10,389 nucleotides of DNA. It comes from B8-G4 sp033720735 (GTDB lineage: Bacteria > Bacteroidota > Bacteroidia > Chitinophagales > Saprospiraceae). The stretch lies in NCBI GenBank assembly GCA_033720735.1, contig JAWWBX010000143.1:1-10389 (forward strand), in the 5' to 3' direction. A program made the translations under genes and the position numbers. Below are positions 1-7,104 of this stretch, piece after piece (the first letter of the stretch is position 1; every line of letters starts with the position of its first letter). Under the pieces are notes generated by a model. That model saw only the letters and a list, made by a program, of their open reading frames with translations, searched no databases and was not told the origin of the DNA.

Positions 1-1236
1 AAGATCGAACTTCGTCTTGCGCAGAATATAGTAGTCACAGATCATGATGCCGGCCAAAGCACCAAGTAACGCCGAGTAGGCGATGAGCCATTTAAAGATG
101 TATCCGGTCGGATCAGCCAGCAGCTTCCATGGGAAGATCAGGATGCCGATGATCCCGGTAATGTAGCCGCCCATTTTGAAACTGATCTTGCTCGGGTTGA
201 TGTTGGCGATACTGTTGGCCGGGGCGACCACATTGGCAGCGATATTGGTGGAGAGCGTTGCAATGGTCAAGGCAAACATGGAAATGATCACCACACCTGC
301 TGAATCGAAGCGGCCGAGCAACTCCACCGGATCCCAGATCGCCTCTCCAAAGATCAACAGGGTGGCGCTGGTGACGGCGATCCCGATAAACGAATAGAGC
401 ACCATGGTGCCGGGTAACCCGATCGCCTGGCCCATGATCTGGTCCCGCTGCGAATGTGCGTAGCGGGTAAAGTCCGGGATGTTGAGCGAAAGCGTCGCCC
501 AGAACCCGACCATGGCAGTGAGACCCGGCCAGAAGATGGCCCAGAAGTTCACATTCTTGCTGGCAGAGAGTGTATAGCTGGCCTCCAGGATCTCGCCAAG
601 GGAGCCCACCCGCGACCACGCCCATACGAGCAACGCGATCCCGATCAACAGCAGGAAGGGTGCCGCCCAGGTCTCGAGTTTCTTGATCGATTCGATGCCC
701 CGGTAAATGATGTACATGTTGATCGCCCAGAACAACAGGAAGCAAAACAACTGTGCCAGGTTGAGACCGACAAAGTCACCGAGGTACGGGCTCTCCGCCA
801 GGCCCGGCATCATCACCAGCAGGAGCTGATAGATCGCGGCACCTCCGATCCAGGTCTGGATCCCGAACCACCCGCACGCGACCAGTCCGCGCAACAAGGA
901 GGCCAGGATCGAACCGCTGATGCCGAAATTGAGCCTAAGGAATACCGGGAGGGGGATTCCGTATTTCGTCCCAACATGCGCGTTGAGCACCATGGGGATC
1001 AGGACGATCACATTACCCAGCAGGATGGTGACGAGTGCCTGCCACCAGTTCATGCCCTGGTCGATCAGGCTGCTGGCCAGCATGTAGGTCGGGATACAGA
1101 CAGCCATGCCCACCCAGATGGCGGCGAGATTCCACATGTTCCAGGTACGCTGGTTGGCCGGTACCGGGTGGAAGTCTTCGCTCCAAAGGGGGGATGATGA
1201 CAGGTCTTCGTGGAGTTCGACGATCTCGGTGTTCAT
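1..1236 (-). CDS. NCS1 family nucleobase/hydantoin:cation symporter (C-terminus off the left edge)
   Basis: An inner-membrane transporter of the NCS1 family (uracil, cytosine, allantoin, hydantoin and similar substrates, cation coupled). The frame is open from ATG at 1236 to the window edge, giving 412 residues; family members are usually about 480-500, so the last transmembrane segments lie outside. The N-terminal stretch RTWNMWNLAAIWVGMAVCIP (30-49) is a typical first helix. W123 and Q127 in GWFGIQTW match in motif the substrate-contacting Trp and Gln of the hydantoin carrier Mhp1. FTRYAHSQRDQIMGQAIGLP (256-275) and TNIAANVVAPAN (330-341) are family hallmarks, the latter holding the conserved Asn residues. 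At least ten hydrophobic helices are visible. No clear Shine-Dalgarno site precedes the ATG. It is divergent from the toxin-antitoxin pair and on the same strand as the aminotransferase and dehydrogenase, which suggests uptake for that pathway. Exact substrate is not readable; pyrimidine or hydantoin is an inference from context. Confidence 0.92.
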   Translation of the reverse strand, partial: MNTEIVELHEDLSSSPLWSEDFHPVPANQRTWNMWNLAAIWVGMAVCIPTYMLASSLIDQGMNWWQALVTILLGNVIVLIPMVLNAHVGTKYGIPLPVFLRLNFGISGSILASLLRGLVACGWFGIQTWIGGAAIYQLLLVMMPGLAESPYLGDFVGLNLAQLFCFLLFWAINMYIIYRGIESIKKLETWAAPFLLLIGIALLVWAWSRVGSLGEILEASYTLSASKNVNFWAIFWPGLTAMVGFWATLSLNIPDFTRYAHSQRDQIMGQAIGLPGTMVLYSFIGIAVTSATLLIFGEAIWDPVELLGRFDSAGVVIISMFALTIATLSTNIAANVVAPANSIANINPSKISFKMGGYITGIIGILIFPWKLLADPTGYIFKWLIAYSALLGALAGIMICDYYILRKTKFDL

Positions 1237-1259
1237 GGAACTGAAGTTAGCGAGACTTT

Positions 1260-1292
1260 AGACTTTCGAAGTCTTGAAGACTTCGAAAGTCT
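1260..1292. repeat. Palindromic hairpin, 15-bp perfect stem, 3-nt loop
   Basis: Arms AGACTTTCGAAGTCT (1260-1274) and AGACTTCGAAAGTCT (1278-1292) are exact reverse complements around a TGA loop. Each arm is itself almost a palindrome (AGACTT, one extra T, CGAAGTCT), so cruciform or dimer-binding geometries are possible. A further partial unit (AGACTTT) lies just upstream at about 1253-1259. It sits between the divergent transporter and antitoxin starts. It has no T-run, so it is a poor terminator. It may be a dispersed intergenic palindrome or a regulatory dyad. Confidence 0.8.
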
Positions 1293-1319
1293 GATCCTGA
1301 GAAGCAGGGAATTAATTTG

Positions 1320-1350
1320 CGACAAATGTCGTTATATTTACGACAGATGT
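1320..1350 (+). promoter_or_regulatory. Repeated operator-like motif upstream of the antitoxin
   Basis: CGACAAATGTCG (1320-1331) is a dyad with 5-bp arms. A related copy, CGACAGATGTTT, begins at 1341, exactly 21 bp (two helical turns) downstream and 4 bp before the antitoxin ATG. Between them TATATTTA (1333-1340) resembles the Bacteroidota -7 box TAnnTTTG, but no well-spaced -33 TTTG accompanies it. Xre-type antitoxins usually repress their own operon, so these repeats are plausible binding sites. This is inference from position and spacing. Confidence 0.4.
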
Positions 1351-1356
1351 TTGAAG

Positions 1357-1788
1357 ATGGCAAAGCGATACACATTTGAAGATCTGGTCGCATCCTTCCG
1401 GGTGGAGGACGACGGGGGTGCGTATGCCCTGGTCGATCGTGCCCGCCAGGGTGTGACCTTTGCTGACTTTGATCTTGTCTTTGGCAAGGCCTTCTTCACC
1501 CTGGAGGAGTGGGCGCACATGCTCCACATCTCCCGCCGCACGCTCGAGCGCTACCGCAGTCATGCACAGACCTTTGACACCCCGCAGTCCGAGCGGATCA
1601 TGCAGATCGCACTGCTCCTGCAGCGCGGTGCCAGTGTTTTCGGCTCCTACGCAGCCTTTCATGCCTGGCTCGCCGCTGAGAATGTCGCGATGGGCGGAGT
1701 AAAGCCGCAGTTCCTTCTTGACAACGTGTTTGGTATCGAGCTGGTCAAGGACGCCCTGTTGCGGATCGAGCACGGCGTCCTGGCGTGA
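1357..1788 (+). CDS. Xre/MbcA/ParS-type antitoxin (DUF2384), partner of a RES toxin
   Basis: The 143-residue protein has the layout of RES-Xre antitoxins: an N-terminal leader, a helix-turn-helix at about residues 48-68 (TLEEWAHMLHISRRTLERYR), and the C-terminal DUF2384 toxin-binding segment at 114-143 (GVKPQFLLDNVFGIELVKDA, then LLRIEHGVLA). It should neutralise the downstream toxin and repress the operon. The frame stays open upstream to 1210, but that part crosses the palindrome and adds unrelated sequence, so I chose ATG 1357; family length (about 140-150) supports this. The stop overlaps the toxin start by 4 nt (GTGA), implying translational coupling. The pair is on the opposite strand to the catabolic genes on both sides. 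Identification rests on motifs and gene order and is firm. Confidence 0.9.
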   Translation: MAKRYTFEDLVASFRVEDDGGAYALVDRARQGVTFADFDLVFGKAFFTLEEWAHMLHISRRTLERYRSHAQTFDTPQSERIMQIALLLQRGASVFGSYAAFHAWLAAENVAMGGVKPQFLLDNVFGIELVKDALLRIEHGVLA

Positions 1789-2240
1789 TCACGTACCGAC
1801 TGACCAAGGCGAAGTACGCCAGTGACTTGTCCGGCACTGGTGCCATGCTGGCTGGCGGCCGATGGAACAGCCGGGGCATCCCCGTGGTATACACATCGTC
1901 GTCACGTGCACTCTGCGTGGTGGAGGTTGCCGTACATCTACCCCTGGGGCTCGTTCCGGAAGACTATGTTTTAGTGACGCTGATCTTGCAGGATCTGGAC
2001 CTGCTTGAGGTTGATCCTCGCACATTGCCCGACGACTGGAATGCGATCCCGCATCAGGATGCGACCCAGGAGATCGGTGATGCATGGGTGAAAGAAGGCA
2101 GGTATCCGGTGATGCAGGTCCCTTCGGCAGTGGTGCAGGGTGAGTTCAACTACCTGATCAATCCTGCCCATCCCGAAGCACGCGGAGTGCAGATTGTATC
2201 GGTGGAGCCTTTTGGTTTTGACCGGCGCTTGTTTGTGTAG
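1785..2240 (+). CDS. RES-domain toxin (predicted NAD+-degrading)
   Basis: A 151-residue RES-domain protein, the toxin of a type II Xre-RES module. Characterised members (Pseudomonas putida Res, Mycobacterium tuberculosis MbcT) destroy cellular NAD+. Visible family marks are R5 in the first strand, GGRWNS (24-29), Y36 in VVYTSS, E47 in ALCVVEVAVHL, S114 in VPSAVV, and the closing block NYLINPAHP (122-130). The domain is named for its conserved Arg, Glu and Ser, all present, so it looks active. Length is normal for a free-standing RES toxin. It starts at GTG 1785 inside the antitoxin stop, with no separate Shine-Dalgarno site. It ends 37 bp before the 3' end of the convergent aminotransferase gene. 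No obvious terminator separates the two. Confidence 0.9.
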   Translation: MITYRLTKAKYASDLSGTGAMLAGGRWNSRGIPVVYTSSSRALCVVEVAVHLPLGLVPEDYVLVTLILQDLDLLEVDPRTLPDDWNAIPHQDATQEIGDAWVKEGRYPVMQVPSAVVQGEFNYLINPAHPEARGVQIVSVEPFGFDRRLFV

Positions 2241-2277
2241 GATGATAGTGGCTCGCACCTGGTCGCTCAGAGGTTGA

Positions 2278-3627
2278 CTAGTCGCAATACTCATCCGCAA
2301 TTCTAATCGCCTCAGAGAGCATGCCGATCCCCTCATCGATCTGATCTTTGGTACTGATCAATGGCGGCGCCACAAAAATATAATTCCACTTGACGAAGGT
2401 GAACATGCCCAGCTCCCGGAGCTTGGCAGCGACCGGAGCCATCTGCTGCATCTCGTGTGGCTTGGCGTTAAAGGGTGCCATGGGCTCCCTGGTCTCACGG
2501 TTCCTGACCAGTTCGATACAGCCGAGCATACCCGTGTTGCGGAAATCACCGATGGATGGGTGACGATCCATAAGAATTTCCATCTGTTGGTCAATATAGG
2601 CACCCGTTTCACGAGCCTGGGTGATCAGGTCGTCCTGTTCGTAAATGTCGATGACGGCCAGGGCAGCCGCACAGGAAACGGCGTGAGCGGAATAGGTGAG
2701 GCCGAGGGGCAGCACCTGCTCGTCGAAATGGGCGGCGATCGTGTCGCTGGCGATCATGGCTCCGAGCGGCAGGTAGCCGGCAGTGAGGCCTTTAGCCATA
2801 CAGAGGATATCCGGCTCAACGCCGTGGTAGTCGACACCAAACCATTCGCCGGTTCGCCCAAAGCCGCTCATCACCTCGTCCGCAATGGTCAGGATGCCGT
2901 ATTTGTCGGCCAGTGCCTTGACACCCGGCCAGTAATTGGAAGGGTACTTGATGCAACCGGATGTCCCGGATTCACCCTCCAGTAAGATGGCAGCAATGTT
3001 GTCTGGGTGTTCGTAAAGGATGATCTGTTCGAGGTTGCGCAGCGCCATGTTTGCGCAGTCTTCGGGCGTGTCCGTCCCCCAGGGGCAGCGATAGGAGTAC
3101 GGGTTTTCAAAATGGACCACGTTCGGCATCTGCTGGCTGTCGACTGGCAGACGGCGCGGGTCGCCACTGGCAGACATCGCGCCATACGTCGCGCCATGAT
3201 AGGACCGGTATTGGGCCAGGATCTTGTGCTTCCCGGAGTAGATGCGCGCCAACTTGATGGCGTTCTCGATGGCCTCGGCGCCCCCGAGTGTGAAGAGGGT
3301 TTTGGACAATTTACCGGGAGTGATCTCCGCCAGTTTTTCTGCAAGTTGTCCACGCGCATCGGTCACCAAGCTGGGAGCGACATAGCTGAGCTTCTCCATC
3401 TGTGCTGCAACTGCGGCAGTGACACGCTGGTCTCCATGCCCGATGTTGACGTTCATCAACTGGGAGGAGAAATCGAGAATACGCTGACCCTCTGTGGTGT
3501 ACAAGTAAACGCCTTCGGCCCGGTCGATGTGCCAGGGATTAAGCCCGCCTTGTTTGGACCATGAAAAAAAGGAATGATCCAGGGCGCTTTGTAAGATGTG
3601 CTGTGCTTCCGTTTGTGTGTTGAGCAT
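2278..3627 (-). CDS. Class III PLP-dependent aminotransferase (omega-amino acid / beta-alanine type)
   Basis: A complete 449-residue fold-type I aminotransferase, cytoplasmic. It shows GGAEA (115-119), YHGAT (143-147) for cofactor phosphate and ring contacts, TIADEVMSGFGRTG (247-260) with D250 for the pyridine nitrogen, and MAKGLTAGYLPLGA (277-290) with K279 as the Schiff-base lysine. The N-terminal HIDRAEGVYLYTTEGQRILD (33-52) block is typical of omega-amino acid:2-oxo acid transaminases. The precise donor is not readable. Next to a methylmalonate-semialdehyde-type dehydrogenase and an NCS1 carrier, beta-alanine or 3-aminoisobutyrate is likeliest, giving malonate or methylmalonate semialdehyde. 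Taurine or another omega-amino acid is the main alternative. ATG 3627 is used; there is no strong Shine-Dalgarno site. The 388-bp repeat-rich gap to mmsA argues against tight co-transcription. Confidence 0.9.
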   Translation of the reverse strand: MLNTQTEAQHILQSALDHSFFSWSKQGGLNPWHIDRAEGVYLYTTEGQRILDFSSQLMNVNIGHGDQRVTAAVAAQMEKLSYVAPSLVTDARGQLAEKLAEITPGKLSKTLFTLGGAEAIENAIKLARIYSGKHKILAQYRSYHGATYGAMSASGDPRRLPVDSQQMPNVVHFENPYSYRCPWGTDTPEDCANMALRNLEQIILYEHPDNIAAILLEGESGTSGCIKYPSNYWPGVKALADKYGILTIADEVMSGFGRTGEWFGVDYHGVEPDILCMAKGLTAGYLPLGAMIASDTIAAHFDEQVLPLGLTYSAHAVSCAAALAVIDIYEQDDLITQARETGAYIDQQMEILMDRHPSIGDFRNTGMLGCIELVRNRETREPMAPFNAKPHEMQQMAPVAAKLRELGMFTFVKWNYIFVAPPLISTKDQIDEGIGMLSEAIRIADEYCD

Positions 3628-3663
3628 GATTGAGTTTCTCGCGGATTCCGCGGATTACGCTAA

Positions 3664-3780
3664 TTGTGTTTAGATTTCTCCACTCTCCTCCACTTCGCTC
3701 CGGATCGGTCGAAATCGATCCTTGGTTCAAATGCCTGCCATTCCTCGACTCCTCGCTTGGCTCGTCACTCGGAATGACAA
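3664..3780. repeat. REP-like intergenic sequence with inverted arms
   Basis: Low-complexity CT-rich (plus strand) stretch. GGAAT (3771-3775) and ATTCC (3740-3744) bracket an internal imperfect dyad; read on the minus strand it begins GTCATTCCGAGTGACGAGCC. A second small hairpin, GGATCG/CGATCC, lies near 3700-3720. It resembles the CATTCCGAG...CGAGGAAT intergenic repeats I associate with Bacteroidota and related phyla; family membership is from general recollection, not a search. It lies between the two catabolic genes. Confidence 0.45.
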
Positions 3781-3799
3781 TCTCTCTTCGACTCCTCGC

Positions 3800-3882
3800 C
3801 TCTAAAGGGCGAGCCCACTCTACTGACTCCTCAAATCCTCGAATCCTCGACTCCTCAAATCCCTACGTCGTCCAGTCCACCC
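3800..3882. repeat. 83-bp direct repeat, copy 1
   Basis: Matches 3953-4035 at 82 of 83 positions (C at 3827 versus A at 3980), offset 153 bp. It contains four head-to-tail 8-bp units, TCCTCAAA, TCCTCGAA, TCCTCGAC and TCCTCAAA (3828-3859), and begins with the 14-mer CTAAAGGGCGAGCC (3802-3815). That 14-mer occurs a third time on its own at 3894-3907. The end of this copy reproduces the last codons and stop of mmsA. Confidence 0.95.
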
Positions 3883-3952
3883 GCGCCCCATCCCTAAAGG
3901 GCGAGCCGCGCCGCCCCTCGATTCCCTCAAATCCCGACCACCCGTACCTCGT

Positions 3953-4035
3953 CTCTAAAGGGCGAGCCCACTCTACTGAATCCTCAAATCCTCGAATCCT
4001 CGACTCCTCAAATCCCTACGTCGTCCAGTCCACCC
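3953..4035. repeat. 83-bp direct repeat, copy 2 (overlaps the 3' end of mmsA)
   Basis: Second copy of the 3800-3882 repeat with one mismatch. Its last 20 bp (4016-4035) are the final codons and stop of the dehydrogenase gene, so the duplicated unit includes coding sequence. Near-identity suggests a recent duplication, or continuing homogenisation between copies. Confidence 0.95.
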
Positions 4036-5485
4036 ACGCTTCCGGGTTCCACTTGGTGGTGCGTTTCTTCAGCTTGGTCCAGAACTGGATGGAGCTTTTA
4101 CCCGTGATGTCATTGACGCCGAAGCGCGATTCATTCCACCCGCCGAAGGAGAAAGGTTCGCGAGGTACAGGCACGCCGATATTCACACCCACCATGCCTG
4201 CGCTCACGCGCTCCATGACGTAATCGGCTAGTCCACCGTTTTGCGTAAAGACCGATGACGCATTGCCGTATTCCGAGCGGTTCTCGATGGCGATGGCCTC
4301 ATCGAGATCGTTGGTACGCATGATGGATAATACCGGCCCGAACACCTCCTCTTTGGCGATGGCCATTTCCGGTCGCACATAATCAATGACGGTAGGTCCG
4401 ACATAGAAGCCACCTTCCTGTCCTTCCACGACAGTGTTGCGTCCGTCAACCAGGACTTTGGCGCCGGCCGCCTCGGCCTCGTCGATATAGCGTTCGATGC
4501 GTTCTTTGGCAGCCTCGGAAATGACAGAGCCAAGGTTCTTGCCCGGCACGATCTTGCGGGCCTCGGTGCAGATCTGTTCGACGATATGATCGACCTTGCC
4601 AACACCGACCATGGCCGAAGCAGCCATACAACGTTGGCCGGCACACCCGGACATAGACGCTGCAATATTGGCGGCCGACATTTCCACATTGGCATCGGGC
4701 AGTACGATCAGGTGATTCTTGGCGCCACCGAGGGCCACGCAACGTTTAAGGTTTGAGGTAGCCCGCCGGTATACGATTTTTGCCACACGGGTCGATCCGA
4801 CAAACGAGACGGCCTCGATCTGCGGATGATCGCAAATGGCTTCGACAATTTCCCGGTCTCCGTGCACCACGTTCAATACACCATCCGGCAGCCCGGCTTC
4901 TTTCAGCAACTCACCGATGAGCACGGCGCTGATCGGTGTTTGTTCCGACGGTTTGACGATCATGCAGTTGCCCAGCACCAGTGCATTGGGGATGGTCCAC
5001 AGGGGTACCATGTGCGGAAAATTGAAGGGTGTGATCGACGCCACAACCCCCAGCGGAACATGCGTCGTCCGGCACTCCACGCCCTTGCTGACCTCCTGGA
5101 TCTCGTCATTGACCAACTGGGGCAGACTGCAGGCAAACTCACTCAGTTCGATGCCTTTCAGCACTTCCGCCCGCGCTTCCTCTCCTGTCTTACCATTTTC
5201 CAGTCGCACCACGCCAGCCAGTCGATCGATGTGCTGCTCGAGCAATGTCCGAAACCGATAGAAAACCTGAGTACGTTCTTTGATCGTCATCCCGGACCAG
5301 GCAGGGAACGCACGCCGTGCGGCGTCAACTGCCTTGTCGAGGTCCCTGGTATTGGACAGCGGGACCGTTGAGATCACCGATCCGTCGATCGGGCTCAGCA
5401 CATCAAGGACCGGCCCTCCATTTGAAGAGGGCTGACCACCGATGTAATTCTGGACTGGCGGGTATGTTTGCGTCGCTGATTCCAT
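4016..5485 (-). CDS. mmsA: CoA-acylating (methyl)malonate-semialdehyde dehydrogenase
   Basis: A full-length 489-residue aldehyde dehydrogenase of the MmsA/IolA class, which converts malonate or methylmalonate semialdehyde, NAD+ and CoA to acetyl- or propionyl-CoA, CO2 and NADH. The catalytic Cys is C286 in CAGQRCMA. N155 in PFNFP is the oxyanion Asn and K178 in MIVKPSEQ contacts NAD. In place of the usual general-base Glu motif it has ALGGAKNH (251-258), as expected for CoA-dependent members. VGVNIGVPVPREPFSFGG (432-449) is characteristic. A GTG directly before the ATG (5488) could add one residue; I prefer ATG 5485. No clear Shine-Dalgarno site is seen. The last codons lie inside a direct repeat. 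Same-strand neighbours suggest it takes the aminotransferase product; valine or inositol catabolism is possible but has no other support here. Confidence 0.95.
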   Translation of the reverse strand: MESATQTYPPVQNYIGGQPSSNGGPVLDVLSPIDGSVISTVPLSNTRDLDKAVDAARRAFPAWSGMTIKERTQVFYRFRTLLEQHIDRLAGVVRLENGKTGEEARAEVLKGIELSEFACSLPQLVNDEIQEVSKGVECRTTHVPLGVVASITPFNFPHMVPLWTIPNALVLGNCMIVKPSEQTPISAVLIGELLKEAGLPDGVLNVVHGDREIVEAICDHPQIEAVSFVGSTRVAKIVYRRATSNLKRCVALGGAKNHLIVLPDANVEMSAANIAASMSGCAGQRCMAASAMVGVGKVDHIVEQICTEARKIVPGKNLGSVISEAAKERIERYIDEAEAAGAKVLVDGRNTVVEGQEGGFYVGPTVIDYVRPEMAIAKEEVFGPVLSIMRTNDLDEAIAIENRSEYGNASSVFTQNGGLADYVMERVSAGMVGVNIGVPVPREPFSFGGWNESRFGVNDITGKSSIQFWTKLKKRTTKWNPEAWVDWTT

Positions 5486-5536
5486 CACACTGAGATTTGA
5501 GCCTTGAAAGTTAGCGGTTCACCCGTCAAAACGCAA

Positions 5537-5566
5537 TTTGCGACCTGAAAACAAGTTAGATATTTG
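5537..5566 (+). promoter_or_regulatory. Candidate Bacteroidota-type promoter for the PfpI-like gene
   Basis: TTTG at 5537-5540 and GATATTTG at 5559-5566 match the -33 TTTG and -7 TAnnTTTG elements of Bacteroidota primary promoters at 4/4 and 5/6 defined positions, with an 18-bp spacer. The predicted start is about 20 nt before the ATG at 5590. It lies in the AT-rich divergent gap with mmsA. Pattern match only. Confidence 0.35.
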
Positions 5567-5589
5567 AACGAACCAAATTGCCATACATC

Positions 5590-6384
5590 ATGCTCCGCAC
5601 ATCGGTACTCCTTGTTTTCCTGTTCTTGATATGCTCCGTCACAGCACAAGTTGAATCTGTCGCATGGTACTGCCCTCCTTGCAACAGTTCGTGTGATGAC
5701 ATTGTCTTCGAAAAAGCCGGCCACTGTCCGCATTGCAATATGGAGTTACTCAGGCAAACGGCGGAGCAACGTGCCATGTCGCTCCAGATGCGCGATATGA
5801 CGATTGGGTTTTTCCTGCAGGACGGGGTGGAGGTCCTCGATTTTGCCGGGCCCATGGAGGTGTTTTCCTACGCGGGTTTCAATGTGATCACCATCGCCAG
5901 GACCAGGGAGCCGATCAAATCGCAGGGCATCCTGACCATTGTTCCCGACTACAGCATTGCCGAGGCTCCGTCCGTTGATGTCCTGGCATTCTTCGGGGGT
6001 GGGGGTGCCGGCCGCGTATCGCGTGATGCGGAGATCATTGACTGGATCAAGGGTCAGAAGGACGTGCAGTATCATTTCTCGGTGTGCACTGGTGCGTTCT
6101 TCCTGGGTGAGGCGGGCCTGCTGGACGGGCATCAGGCCACGACGTTTCACAGCGCGATCGATGATCTGCGCAGGCGCTTCCCCAAAGCCACGGTGCTCTC
6201 GGACGTGCGCTATGTGGACAACGGTAAAGTGATCACCACGGCCGGCATCTCAGCGGGTATTGATGGAGCGTTGCATTTTGTCCAGAAGTTTGCCGGGGAA
6301 GATGCCGCCAGCCGGATCGCGGAGAATATGGAGTACGACAAGTGGCGGCCGAATGAGGGGTTGGTAGTGAAGAGTGAAAAGTGA
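5590..6384 (+). CDS. Exported DJ-1/PfpI-family protein with N-terminal Cys-rich metal-binding-like motif
   Basis: 264 residues in three parts. Residues 1-19 (MLRTSVLLVFLFLICSVTA) look like a Sec signal peptide with cleavage before Q20; the Cys at 15 is not in a proper lipobox. Residues 26-53 (WYCPPC...C...GHCPHCNMELL) hold Cys 28, 31, 35, 46 and 49 and resemble the heavy-metal-binding domain with a YCPMHP...G.CP.CGM pattern. Residues 70-250 form a DJ-1/PfpI (class I glutamine amidotransferase-like) domain of the isonitrile-hydratase/AraC-N-terminal branch: DFAGP (84-88), the nucleophile-elbow Cys C166 in FSVCTGAFFLGEAGLLDG, and H187 in TTFHSA. Activity is unknown for this branch. A TTG at 5578 could add four residues, but the ATG gives a cleaner signal peptide. 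It is transcribed away from mmsA and looks monocistronic. Confidence 0.88.
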   Translation: MLRTSVLLVFLFLICSVTAQVESVAWYCPPCNSSCDDIVFEKAGHCPHCNMELLRQTAEQRAMSLQMRDMTIGFFLQDGVEVLDFAGPMEVFSYAGFNVITIARTREPIKSQGILTIVPDYSIAEAPSVDVLAFFGGGGAGRVSRDAEIIDWIKGQKDVQYHFSVCTGAFFLGEAGLLDGHQATTFHSAIDDLRRRFPKATVLSDVRYVDNGKVITTAGISAGIDGALHFVQKFAGEDAASRIAENMEYDKWRPNEGLVVKSEK

Positions 6385-7104
6385 GTGGTTCAGAGCCGGT
6401 CAGGTCTTGGGCGGCACAGATGCTCAAGGGAAAGGATTTTGAGCTGCCGGGGTTAAAAATGCCTGAATGATGGGTCACGTTTTGGATGGTCAGGACACTG
6501 GTTATAGCAATAGGCAAAGTTTTATTGAAATTAATTTGTAAAATATTTGGAAATATTATTTCTGATCCCTTACATTTGCGCACCAAAATAATTATCGAAA
6601 TGAGCTTTTACACAAGACATATCGCCATCACACTCTGGACGGATCGCCTCCCCGGCACCGTGGAAGGTGTGGTATGTCAGAGGCTCAGCACGCTTACCTG
6701 ATCGCTGCAAAAACCGCAGTGGTCAGACGGCAACTGCGGGTGATTCCAACGGGTATTTCCTACAGTTTGTGTTGATTTTGAAGAGGTTATGATGGTCAAG
6801 TGACATGCCTGGCATGTGTCAGGATGTGAAATTGATCCATAACCAACTCTGGATGGAGGTGGCCAGTTGCTGCCAACATCCGATCATGTATGCCTATGGA
6901 GCAGACAGGGATCCTGCCTTTCTGATCGGTCTTTTTTGACGCCGATAAGATCGGCACCACATTACTGGAGAAATTGAAATGCAATAATAATTGTACTGGC
7001 GGAGCTATGTGTGATATGAATAGAGGAAATATTGTCATTTCGAGATTGAAAGCTGACAACGCAGTTCGTCAGCAGAGTCGAGAAACGTTCTTTGAAATAT
7101 CAAG
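6385..7104. other. Intergenic stretch with no supported gene; AT-rich core and small hairpins
   Basis: I see no convincing coding sequence: short frames on both strands lack recognisable motifs and a start context. Base composition drops sharply at about 6500-6610 (AT-rich). Local structures are CCGCAGT/ACTGCGG (6714-6739), ACATGCC-T-GGCATGT (6803-6817) and GCCGAT-AAG-ATCGGC (6941-6955). A terminator-like arrangement is CCGATC (6880-6885) pairing with GATCGG (6924-6929) around a small CAGG/CCTG hairpin, followed by six Ts at 6932-6937. Near 7033-7075, TGTCATTTCGAG and TCGAGAAACG flank a CTGAC/GTCAG hairpin and look like another intergenic repeat. Decayed genes cannot be excluded. Confidence 0.5.

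Noticed and set aside
113..1197. Long open frames within the transporter gene (minus 113-745, plus 454-1197)
   Set aside because: They are other frames of the NCS1 gene. The in-frame minus-strand reading gives clear transmembrane helices and family motifs; these give charged, motif-free sequence.
3630..4223. A 197-residue plus-strand frame between the aminotransferase and mmsA
   Set aside because: It reads through direct repeats (internal repeats of Ser/Pro-rich sequence) and into the antisense of mmsA. Open by composition, with no motif.
5590..5650. Lipoprotein signal on the PfpI-like protein
   Set aside because: The Cys at residue 15 follows FLI and lies inside the hydrophobic core rather than in an L-[AST]-[GA]-C lipobox; a cleavable Sec signal fits better.
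6420..6470. Short peptide frame MLKGKDFELPGLKMPE just after the PfpI-like gene
   Set aside because: Only 16 codons, no clear ribosome-binding site, and it coincides with a CGGC...GCTCAA/TTGAGC...GCCG hairpin. It could be a gene remnant but cannot be supported.
6486..6701. A 71-residue plus-strand frame across the AT-rich stretch
   Set aside because: No Shine-Dalgarno site, no recognisable domain, abrupt composition change within it; likely chance.
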